This document shows positions 34,232 through 43,600 of a stretch of 64,000 nucleotides of DNA, in pieces. Position 1 is the first letter of the stretch; the number at the start of each line of letters is the position of its first letter. The stretch is from Flavobacteriaceae bacterium (GTDB lineage Bacteria; Bacteroidota; Bacteroidia; Flavobacteriales; Flavobacteriaceae). Below the pieces are notes generated by a model that made no database searches, was not told the DNA's origin, and worked only from the letters and a program-made list of their open reading frames with translations. Position numbers and translations under genes: made by a program. Location of the stretch: positions 62,001 through 126,000 of the forward strand of contig CANKLE010000009.1 of NCBI GenBank assembly GCA_947483075.1, given 5' to 3'.

Positions 34232-35161
34232 TTGACTAGCTTTCAAGGAATTGATTTATTTATACCGAAAGGTAAAACCGTGGTTACCATTGGCACTTTT
34301 GACGGGGTGCACCTTGGCCACCAAAAAATCATTCAGCACCTTATTGATGCCGCAAAAAAAGCAAACTGCGAAAGTGTAATTCTTACTTTTTTTCCGCATC
34401 CGAGAATGGTATTGCAAGGCGATCAATCCATTCAATTGTTAAATACAATCAAAGAACGCACAGAATTGTTGGCAAATACGGGTATTGATTACCTTGTTGT
34501 TCACCCTTTTGACGAAGCTTTTTCGTCGCTTTCGGCCGAGGAATTTATAAAAACCGTGCTGGTTGACAAACTGAATGTGCACCAAATAATTGTAGGTCAT
34601 GACCATCGATTTGGCAAAAATCGCACGGCCGATTTTCACGACTTGGTTCAATTTGGACAAAAATATGGTTTTCAAGTCGCTCAAATTGAAGCCGAAATGC
34701 TCCACGAAGTAAATGTGAGTTCTACAAAAATCAGGACTGCCTTGCTGGCTGGCGAAATAAAATTAGCCGGCGACTATTTGGGACAGCCCTACCAATTGAA
34801 CGGAACTGTAGCCTCGGGAAAACAATTGGGCAGGACCATTGGGTTCCCCACCGCCAATCTCGAAATCCCAGAACCGTATAAACTCATCCCAAAACGAGGC
34901 GTTTATTTGGTGCGCAGTAAAATAAACAACTTGCCTGTTTATGGACTCATGAATATCGGTTTTCGGCCAACAGTAAGCGGCACAGACCAAACCATTGAAA
35001 TTCACTTTTTACATTTTGACGGAGATTTATATGGCCAAACGATTCGTGTAGACTTGCTAGATTTTTGGCGTAACGAACAAAAATTTGACTCGGTCGAAGC
35101 CTTAAAAACACAGCTTGAAAAAGACAAAGAATGGGCTTTGCGAGCAATAGCAAATCTGTAA
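34232..35161 (+). CDS. ribF: bifunctional riboflavin kinase / FAD synthetase
   Basis: A 309-aa enzyme that phosphorylates riboflavin to FMN and adenylates FMN to FAD. The N-terminal nucleotidyltransferase domain has GTFDGVHLGHQ and the FSSLSAEEF and GHDHRFGK motifs. The C-terminal flavokinase domain has GRTIGFPTANLE and the EIHFLHFDGDLYG segment. No ATG exists between the upstream stop (34202-34204) and the first conserved residues, so the start is most likely the TTG at 34232. ATT at 34229 is a remote alternative. The gene is divergent from the metalloprotease. Confidence 0.93.
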   Translation: MTSFQGIDLFIPKGKTVVTIGTFDGVHLGHQKIIQHLIDAAKKANCESVILTFFPHPRMVLQGDQSIQLLNTIKERTELLANTGIDYLVVHPFDEAFSSLSAEEFIKTVLVDKLNVHQIIVGHDHRFGKNRTADFHDLVQFGQKYGFQVAQIEAEMLHEVNVSSTKIRTALLAGEIKLAGDYLGQPYQLNGTVASGKQLGRTIGFPTANLEIPEPYKLIPKRGVYLVRSKINNLPVYGLMNIGFRPTVSGTDQTIEIHFLHFDGDLYGQTIRVDLLDFWRNEQKFDSVEALKTQLEKDKEWALRAIANL

Positions 35162-35201
35162 CAATTGGCCGAATAAACTTTTTACTTCTTGACTAATTTC
35201 C

Positions 35202-35209
35202 TACTTTTG
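35202..35209 (+). promoter_or_regulatory. -7 box candidate for bioB, deciding its start
   Basis: TACTTTTG lies 22 bp before the ATG at 35231 and implies a 16-nt leader. A TTG start at 35189 would lie upstream of the transcript. Confidence 0.45.
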
Positions 35210-35230
35210 ACCCATTCAAAACAAAAAGGT

Positions 35231-36316
35231 ATGTCGAGCACAAAACACAATTGGACTAAGGAAGAGATTATAGCCATCTACAACAAACCCGTAATGGATT
35301 TGCTCTACGAAGCGGCCACCATCCACAGAGTAAATCACGATCCAAATGTGGTACAAGTTTCTACACTTTTATCTATAAAAACAGGTGGATGCCCTGAAGA
35401 TTGCGGCTACTGTCCGCAAGCAGCGCGTTACCATACTAATATTGAAGGCAATGACTTGATGTCGGTGCAACAAGTAAAAGCACAAGCCTTAAGAGCCAAA
35501 TCGAGCGGATCCTCGCGCGTGTGCATGGGAGCGGCTTGGCGAAATGTAAAAGACGGACCCGAATTTGACCAAGTACTCGAAATGGTGCGCACCATCAACA
35601 AATTAGAGATGGAAGTTTGTTGTACTCTGGGTATGCTCACCGAAAATCAAGCCAAACGATTGGCCGAGGCCGGCTTGTATGCCTACAACCACAACCTAGA
35701 TACCTCTGAAGAATACTACAAAGAAGTCATTTCAACTCGTGGGTTTGAAGACCGTTTGGAAACCATTGAGAATGTTCGCAAAACCAATGTAACCGTATGC
35801 AGTGGTGGAATCATTGGCATGGGCGAATCAATCGAAGATCGCGCAGGCATGTTAGTGGCGCTTTCTACCTTAAATCCTCAACCCGAATCGGTGCCCATCA
35901 ATGCCTTGGTTGCGGTAGAAGGGACACCCATGGAAGACGAAAAACCAATAGAAATTTGGGAAATGATCCGCATGGTGGCTACCACCCGAATCGTAATGCC
36001 CGAAACACAAGTGCGTCTATCGGCCGGAAGAACCAATATGAATCGCGAAGGTCAGGCGCTCTGTTTCTTTGCCGGTGCCAATTCTATTTTTGCGGGAGAC
36101 AAATTACTGACTACTCCCAATCCCGATGTAAATGAAGACATGAAAATGTTTGAGCTCTTGGGGTTATCCCCACAAAAACCTTTCATTAAAATCATGCAAC
36201 CCAAAACAGTCGAGGCCGAAGATTCACAATTCCAACCATTGGGCGAAAAACCAAGATGGACTAGACCCGGCCACGTGATTGAACGCAATTTAGAAGCCTC
36301 TAAAAAAACAACTTAA
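35231..36316 (+). CDS. bioB: biotin synthase
   Basis: Radical-SAM enzyme that inserts sulfur into dethiobiotin, the last step of biotin synthesis. With the start at 35231 it has 361 residues. The radical-SAM motif CPEDCGYC uses C54, C58 and C61. RVCMGAAWR, YNHNLDTSEEYY and the sacrificial 2Fe-2S ligand region (VRLSAGRTNM) are in place. It is about 10 kb from the bioF-bioD-bioA cluster and on the other strand. Its end overlaps the next, convergent gene by 4 bp. Confidence 0.96.
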   Translation: MSSTKHNWTKEEIIAIYNKPVMDLLYEAATIHRVNHDPNVVQVSTLLSIKTGGCPEDCGYCPQAARYHTNIEGNDLMSVQQVKAQALRAKSSGSSRVCMGAAWRNVKDGPEFDQVLEMVRTINKLEMEVCCTLGMLTENQAKRLAEAGLYAYNHNLDTSEEYYKEVISTRGFEDRLETIENVRKTNVTVCSGGIIGMGESIEDRAGMLVALSTLNPQPESVPINALVAVEGTPMEDEKPIEIWEMIRMVATTRIVMPETQVRLSAGRTNMNREGQALCFFAGANSIFAGDKLLTTPNPDVNEDMKMFELLGLSPQKPFIKIMQPKTVEAEDSQFQPLGEKPRWTRPGHVIERNLEASKKTT

Positions 36317-39300
36317 TACAGGATTTTTGAAGTTGAAGTAGTTCCGTCTTGTAAGGCTGTTTTAACCAAAACTACTTGCGAAGGGATTTCGAGCAATACA
36401 ACACATTCTTGTGCTGTAGTTTTTTGTGTGTGCAACGTTCTGCCTAGCAAATCATAAATTTCTACTTGCTTGATGGGAGAAGACGCGCTGCGAACTGCAA
36501 TTCCAGTTGTGATTTTTTGTACAAAAACCGCCTGATTTTCTGGAGTTTTTTCTTTTGAGTAGGTTTCAATATTGTTGTTGAATCGCAACACAAAACGGTT
36601 TTTAAATTCTCCTGTTTCGCTATAAAAAGTATAAGCCCCTTGGTTTAAATCATGAATTGAGTGCAACAACAAATCTTCTAAATAAATTTGCTTTTGTACA
36701 AACAGTCCTTCTTTGCGATCTATACTGATCTCAAAGTTGCCTGAAATACCCGCCTGATACCCAATAGCAAAATGGTCTTGTGTAGAAAACGGAAAGCCGT
36801 TGGATTGGATAGCCAATTGTTTTGTCCCGTTTTTGGTGTAAAAGTTTACATAGCTATTGCCGTTTAATACCTCTCCATCAAAACCTCGGTCATACCCATT
36901 GGTCGCTAAGGGGTGGTAGCCAACCAAAAGCTGCTTAAAAGCGCCTTGCGCATTGGTTAAATTCAACCACAAACGATCGGCTGCTGGCGCAATAGTAGAA
37001 GCCGGATTGGCAACTACTTCCCTGAAAAACTCACTGTTGTTGGTGGTTAAACGCATGTTGTTGTAAAAACTCAGGTTGCCATTGGCCAATCCCTTGATAA
37101 AGAAACTCTGTCCTGAGGCGATATTGCCTGTTGGAACAGTATTGTTTAAACCCGGAGAGGCAGATGCTCTTGTGCCCACTGTGCCCGAATAGTTGTATAC
37201 CGCATAGTCATTTGAAGTATAAACATTATTGGTAAGCGGGGTGTTGTGTGTCCACAAATAAATAGTGCCTTCGACCACACCGGCATTATCCGGATACGAC
37301 AATAGAGCATTTGCACTGATGGCCGAGGGATAAGGGTTTCCTATTAAATTTAAATTACTGGCTCCCAGTACAATGGGAGTTTGGATGAATCCATTATTGG
37401 GAATGCCATTAAACTCACCTGTATTAAAAACAGCAGGCGTCACTATATCGAAGGTTTGGGGCGCTCTGATGATGTATCCTTTTCCAATTGACATGGTGGT
37501 AGTGTTGGGTACATATACCCAATTGCCGACAGTGGGATCAAACTGAAAATACTTGTCGGCGAGGGTTAATGGCGAGAAGGAAAACAAGGATTGCCCTGCC
37601 ACAGGTGTAGACCAATAGGTATAATCATAGCGACGCATGGGGGTGCTGTATCGTTTGATTTTGGCTGCACCAGTATTGACCGCAAAATCATTTTTTTGCA
37701 CTAATATTCCGTTGTTTTCAATTTGAAAAACCCCTTTGATATCTATATCTCCTTCGATGGTAAAATTCGTGTTTGGGCTAATGGTTACCGTTTTTCCGGC
37801 ATTAACTAAGCACTTACAAGCCGAAACGTTTCCGTTGGTTGTTGAAGTGTAATTTCCATTAAAAATTGCTTTGATATTGTTTACCGGTGCTCCGTTACTC
37901 CAAGCCACGCCATCCCAAGTAGTAGCAATGTCTTTTCGGCCATACAAATACAGGTTGTCTAGGGCCCAAATTTCGTTGAGGTTGCAATTTAGGGTGATTT
38001 TAATTTTTAAGGTGGTCGACTTGGGGAGTTTGCCTAAGTTGATTGTTGAGTATCCATTTGTGGTTAAGTATCCGCCGCCTCCGGGATTATAATTGGTAGA
38101 AATGTTATCCCCATCATAATTTTGAATGACCATTCCGGTACCTGATACAAAGGACCATTTGGAGTTGGTATTTCCTTGAATTAATAGTTCGTTAGAATAG
38201 GTAGTGCCTCCGTTGGCACTCACCGCTACAATTACGCGGTCAAGCGCATCCATTCCTTCGGCTGCAGTACTGGCCAAAGCTGCCAGTCTAAAACTCAATT
38301 GCAAATCGGCGTAGGCCGAAGTATCGAGTGTAGCCATGGTAACTACTACTGTACTATTCGCTACTTGTAAACTCTTGGTGTCAATAAATTTATTAGACAT
38401 AATTACCCCATTATCTGCCAAAGCACCATATGCTGTCCCTGCGGCTACTGTTGTAACCCCCGATGCAGAGTAATTCCATGTAGGGCCAGGGGTAACGGGC
38501 GTTTCAAAATTTTGCATGGCAACAATTTCTGTCGGCCCTAAATTACAAGGCATGTAATCTACTCCATAACCGCTCACGGCAAAGGTGTAGGGGTTTTCAT
38601 TGATATCGTCATTTACAATAGACACCACTGCGTTGCGTTGCCCTGTAGCCAAGGGGTCAAAGCGAATTACAAAAGTAGTGGTAGCCCCTATTGCTACGGT
38701 TGTTGCTGGAGGAGTAATCACCGTAAAGTCGGCTGCTTGCAAACCAGAAATAGTAATTGCACCCAGAGTTAAGGCTAAGGTGCCTGTATTCGAAATCGTA
38801 TAGGTTCTCTCTAATGTACCTGTTGTAACATTTAAATAATCAAAAAAAGTGTGGTTGAATGGCGTAGCTGCAGTAGCTCCACTAATAATAGGCTGTGTAT
38901 TCCCGCTTATGTCTATTTCTGGGGTGAGGCCAGTTCCCTGAACCAAGAAGGTAAAAGGTCCTTCGTCGGGATCGTTATTTGGAATCGTGACCAAAGCCGA
39001 GCGAATCCCTCCTCCAGTTGGGGAGAATTGAATCGAGAAGTTTTTGGTATATCCGGGCAACAATGTAGTCCCTACTAGAGTGGTTGTAACTATAAAATCA
39101 GTGGGGTTATTCCCGCTTAAATATATATAGGGCGCCGCTCCTGTAAATAAAACTGGTGCATTTTGAGGGCAATCGTTCCGGACGATAAAATTCTTTATAA
39201 CATTTGTTCCAATGGCAACCGATCCGAAGAGGGTGTTGTTTAAAGTCGAAGGGACTAAACTTCCGTTGGTCACGATGCTCAAACCACCGCCAATCGGGCC

Positions 39301-40491
39301 TCCATTGATGCGAATATCCGGAACAGGTATGATACCATATCCTTGAATGTCAAACCAATAGGGGTTTTCGTCGGTGTCGTTGCTAAATATATTAATTCGT
39401 GCCGTATGCAGCCCTTGAAAACTAGGGTCAAAGGTTACCGTAAGAGATAAACTACTTATGGTTGCCGAAGCCGAAGCTATGGTTCCGGAAGGAACTATCC
39501 CCAATATGGTAAAATTGGCCGCATTTGTTCCGGTTATAGATACGCTAGTTATGTTTAAGGGGAGTGCCCCTAAATTCTGAATAAAATAAGTAATGGATTG
39601 TACGGTGTTTAACGTAGAGATCGGTGAAATTATCGGGGCATAATCTGTTCCTTCGCCAACGGTTGGCGTAGTGTCGCCAGAATAAACAGTGCTTCCGTAA
39701 GCCGTTACATTAATTTCTGGTGCCGGAGCGCCAAAGGTTGCCGCGATTGTGATGTCATCTAATCCAAACTCATCACTATTTGAAGTTCCCGTAATAATTT
39801 CTGGTGTCCAACGCACATAATAAAACGACCCTGGAGATAAATTTAAACTGGAAATAATTATTACTCGGGAGGGCGATAAAGTTTCTACATGCACCCACTG
39901 AAAAGCATCGGCTACATCTGGGGACACATAATTCAATGCCGGCTCATTGATGAAGTTGATGTTGTCTGGCGAATGAGAAAAATTCATTGAAGAAGAATTT
40001 ATTTCATCATTACGCACAAACAAATCATAGGAAATTGTCAATTGGGTGATGTTGGTTGTTCCGGTATTTTTAATTTTTAAGGTGATGGTTCCGGGATCAA
40101 AATCAGAAAGCCCCGGTTGAATTAACAAAGCGGGGTTTACATCAGAACTGGGCGTGTCGGTATACGCATAAATTCCTGGGGTAGTAACCGCCGTAGAAGT
40201 GGCTCCTCGGGCAAAATCATCTAAGATTTGTGTGCCTCCAAAAAGCAAATTCCCGTAACTCCAACCCTTTATTTCCCAGGCATTAGAGTTTAATCTTCCC
40301 GCCACAGTGGGAATAGGCTGAAACCCCGCGCCAGTAAAAGCGGTGCTGGGTGTAGTTCCTACAGAGGGTTGCGTAGTATTTGAGAAATCGATAAGCGCAG
40401 TTGGTGCCGCATTACTCACCAAAACCTGAGCATGCACGCCAAATACTCCAAATAGGAATCCCAAAAAAAGTAGTATGTATTTAATCCTCAT
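36313..40491 (-). CDS. giant T9SS-secreted surface protein with choice-of-anchor D repeats (1392 aa)
   Basis: Signal peptide ending GVHAQ near residue 22. An N-terminal carbohydrate-binding or jelly-roll-like region is followed by about three Hydin-type choice-of-anchor D repeats (PEINVTAYGSTVYSGD, PDIRINGG, PEIDISGNTQP). A later module with SGPT-like text (YTYWSTPVAGQSLFSFSP, LNLIGNPYPSAISANALL, LWTHNT) leads to a C-terminal end (VEIYDLLGRTLHTQ ... TSTSKILY) that fits a T9SS type C sorting signal. The C-terminal 450 residues are related to those of the neighbouring 1874-aa protein. The role is probably adhesive or structural at the surface; no enzyme domain is seen. Confidence 0.85.
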   Translation of the reverse strand: MRIKYILLFLGFLFGVFGVHAQVLVSNAAPTALIDFSNTTQPSVGTTPSTAFTGAGFQPIPTVAGRLNSNAWEIKGWSYGNLLFGGTQILDDFARGATSTAVTTPGIYAYTDTPSSDVNPALLIQPGLSDFDPGTITLKIKNTGTTNITQLTISYDLFVRNDEINSSSMNFSHSPDNINFINEPALNYVSPDVADAFQWVHVETLSPSRVIIISSLNLSPGSFYYVRWTPEIITGTSNSDEFGLDDITIAATFGAPAPEINVTAYGSTVYSGDTTPTVGEGTDYAPIISPISTLNTVQSITYFIQNLGALPLNITSVSITGTNAANFTILGIVPSGTIASASATISSLSLTVTFDPSFQGLHTARINIFSNDTDENPYWFDIQGYGIIPVPDIRINGGPIGGGLSIVTNGSLVPSTLNNTLFGSVAIGTNVIKNFIVRNDCPQNAPVLFTGAAPYIYLSGNNPTDFIVTTTLVGTTLLPGYTKNFSIQFSPTGGGIRSALVTIPNNDPDEGPFTFLVQGTGLTPEIDISGNTQPIISGATAATPFNHTFFDYLNVTTGTLERTYTISNTGTLALTLGAITISGLQAADFTVITPPATTVAIGATTTFVIRFDPLATGQRNAVVSIVNDDINENPYTFAVSGYGVDYMPCNLGPTEIVAMQNFETPVTPGPTWNYSASGVTTVAAGTAYGALADNGVIMSNKFIDTKSLQVANSTVVVTMATLDTSAYADLQLSFRLAALASTAAEGMDALDRVIVAVSANGGTTYSNELLIQGNTNSKWSFVSGTGMVIQNYDGDNISTNYNPGGGGYLTTNGYSTINLGKLPKSTTLKIKITLNCNLNEIWALDNLYLYGRKDIATTWDGVAWSNGAPVNNIKAIFNGNYTSTTNGNVSACKCLVNAGKTVTISPNTNFTIEGDIDIKGVFQIENNGILVQKNDFAVNTGAAKIKRYSTPMRRYDYTYWSTPVAGQSLFSFSPLTLADKYFQFDPTVGNWVYVPNTTTMSIGKGYIIRAPQTFDIVTPAVFNTGEFNGIPNNGFIQTPIVLGASNLNLIGNPYPSAISANALLSYPDNAGVVEGTIYLWTHNTPLTNNVYTSNDYAVYNYSGTVGTRASASPGLNNTVPTGNIASGQSFFIKGLANGNLSFYNNMRLTTNNSEFFREVVANPASTIAPAADRLWLNLTNAQGAFKQLLVGYHPLATNGYDRGFDGEVLNGNSYVNFYTKNGTKQLAIQSNGFPFSTQDHFAIGYQAGISGNFEISIDRKEGLFVQKQIYLEDLLLHSIHDLNQGAYTFYSETGEFKNRFVLRFNNNIETYSKEKTPENQAVFVQKITTGIAVRSASSPIKQVEIYDLLGRTLHTQKTTAQECVVLLEIPSQVVLVKTALQDGTTSTSKILY

Positions 40492-40642
40492 CCGTATACC
40501 TTTGAGACTTCCCCAGGCAAATCATATGCGCTGTGCCTACAAACAAACATACAAAGAAAAGAATTACAACGAATTAGCCGCTATTTCAAATCGATAATTT
40601 GACTAAAAAAATCGACAAACAACAATAAAACAAGCCCGTTAC

Positions 40643-43600
40643 TTAAAAGACTATTTTTTTAGTGCATTGAGCCCCCGATTTCAAGAGGACTTTTACCAAT
40701 ACTACCGATTGATTCAAGTAGGCCTGCACCGAATAACTATTGTTGTAAATACCCGTTTGCGCAAAGAGCATTCGACCCAGTAAATCATATACCTCTACCT
40801 GCAGAATTTCATCCTGTGCCGACTGCAATTCAATTTGGTTGTCTCGACTAAAAATACGAACCTGGTTTCTCGTTAAATCGAAGGGATTAGTAGCTAGCTC
40901 TGGGGTATAGCGAATGGAAAATCGATTGGCAAATGTGCCCGATTCCGTGGTGAAAACGTAGGCAGATTGAGTTAAATCATGCAGGGTATTTAGCGAATGA
41001 TCTACCAAATATATGGGTTGATTTTGAGCAGAAAACAAGCCTTCGGCCGCATCGATTTCTAGGGTGAATAACCCAGAAACCGCAGCAAAATAACCCAACG
41101 GGATTTCGTCGCTTTGCTCAAAGGCAGGACGGGCTTGAATCTTGTAGGTTGAATCTCCAATTGTAGAATAAAAACTGAGGTAATTTTTTGTTTTGGCAAC
41201 CAAGGCATCGTAGCCCAAATCTTCCCCATAGGTAGCGCCATCCAGGTAGCCTATGAGTTGCTGACTAAACATGCCGTCAGCATTTTTAAGGTTTAACCAA
41301 TAGCGGTTCATGGCATTATTTTCGGAAGCCAGAACCGGTGCTGCTGTTCTAAAAAATTGCGAATTCGAGTAGTTTTTGTTGCGCATGCTGTTGGTAAACT
41401 GCACATTGGTTGCCGTAATTGCTTCTACCATAAAAGCCTGAGCTGTGCCAATTTTTCCATTCGGCAAAGCACTTCCGGTATAACTGGTTCGGGTGCCTCC
41501 CGTTTTGTTATATACCGCATAATCATCCGAAATAAAATTTTGCGCATCTGGACCAGGATTTGAAACAGAAATTGCCCCAACATGTGTCCAAAAATAAAGC
41601 GAGCCACTGATGTTTGGATTGGCATCGATAAAGGCATTGGCATCAATAGAAGACGGATACGGGTTCCCAATTAAATTATAATCATCGGTTGTTTCACTCG
41701 TGTTTGCACTCAATGCCAGTGGCAAAGTAATTGTCCCTGTTGAAACTTTGCCCGTAAAGGCAACCGAAACTGGGCTCGAAGGATAGGAGGCTTGTGTAGT
41801 GGGCATCATCACCGCATAGCCTTTTCCGGGGGTCATGGATGCGGCGGAGCCAGCAAAAGTCCAGGCAAAAGGGGCTGCATCATCAAACCCATCGGGAACT
41901 GTGGCGGTTACAACTCCTGCGTTATTGATGGTTTGGGTATCCGAAAAATTTGATGTAGTAAAGGTAAAAGAGTAATCGGTGCGCCAAGTAGGAAAGGTGC
42001 TGCCCAGATTGGCCGAGACTACCGGCGACGACCAATAGGTATAGTCAAACTTATCAAAAGGTACCGTAGTTCGGTATACTTGAATAGTTCCATTGTTCGT
42101 TACAAGTCCGGCATTTTCTATCATCACCAAGGAACCGCTGTCTTCGACTTGCAAATTGGCGGAGGCTTGAACGCTGAGGTCGTTTTGGAGGTTGATGTAA
42201 TGATTGGGTGTAATCGTTGCAAGAACTCCCGAATTGATCGTGAGGCTGCAGGCATCAATATTGCCGTGGGTGGTGGTGTTGTAATCCCCTGCAAGAACCG
42301 CAGGAATTGTAATTGAAGGCGCAGAAGGCGACCAAGAAGTTCCATTCCATACCACCGCGGTGGTCGGGGTCACTTTTACAGCATTTGATGCAGCGAAACA
42401 AGTTGCTGAATTCTCCCGAACTTGGCAATAAAACTGGTACCCATCCAAGCCACTCACATCGCTAATAGACAAGGTTGCCGAAGTTGTGCCGTTGTATATT
42501 CCGGTATTGGTTAAGGTTGTCCAGGTAGCAACATTTGGCGCAACGACATACCATTGGTAGGCCAATTCCTGCGCATCTCCTGCTCCGTTATACCCTTCGG
42601 CAGCCGTCACGCTAATGCTAGCCGCTTTACAAGTAGGCGTATAAACAGGTTGGGTTACCACTAATGGCGGTAAAGAAGTCGCGGCGAAAGTATAGAACCC
42701 AATAGTTGAATAGTCATTTGTGCTGCACGAAGCAGCCCCAGTTCCTACCCAGTTAATGATCGTCCAGTCGTTGGCAACAAACAAAGACGAAGGCAGTGTT
42801 GCAGTGGGTTTTCGTTGAAAACTTGCTCCGCGATCTCCTAAGCCCATCGCATCAGCCCAATTGTTTGAACCATATACCCCAAATGAGTCAATCAAATTGC
42901 TGTTGTAAAATAAGCCAATGTGATCGTTTCCGTTTACATCAAAATTAATCCCTCCCGAACTTGGTCCCGTCTGGTTGGCATACGAACCATCGCCTCCCGA
43001 GGTAGTACACAACCCGTCACTCCCAACCGACACCACGTAGGTACTTCCGTTGGCCAAATTGAAATTTGCCAATGCCACTGTATTAGAATACGCAGCGCCA
43101 TTACTGGCGGTTTTAAGGCTGTAATTGGCCAGATTTACTGCAGTGCCTGTACCGTTATATAATTCTATATAGGTGAGTCCTCCCGAGGTGGCGTCTGTTA
43201 CCTCGCTGATAAAGAGCTGCGGAGCCAATGTGCTTCCTTGACAACTGCTGGCATTAAAATCAACCACAGTAAATGGCGTAGAAACAGCACAGCCCAACGA
43301 ATTGGTGAGGATGATGTTTCCGCTAACTGCGGCGTTTGGAACGGTAATTTTTACTTGGGCTGCCGAAACAGGAATTATTGTGGCGGGCAAAGTGTTTAGT
43401 GCGCCACTCAGTCCCGACAAAAATGCAGCAGAATTGGTTAAGGTAATTTCGGTCCCTACTGGCCCTGAAGTAGGCGTAGCTGTAAGCGTCTCGACAGCAC
43501 AAATGCCTTGGCCAGAAAAATTAATCACATAGGGGTTCTCGGCGCCCGAACTGTCATTGTTTGGAATGCTAATAGAAGCCGTAAAGGTGCCTGAGGTAAG

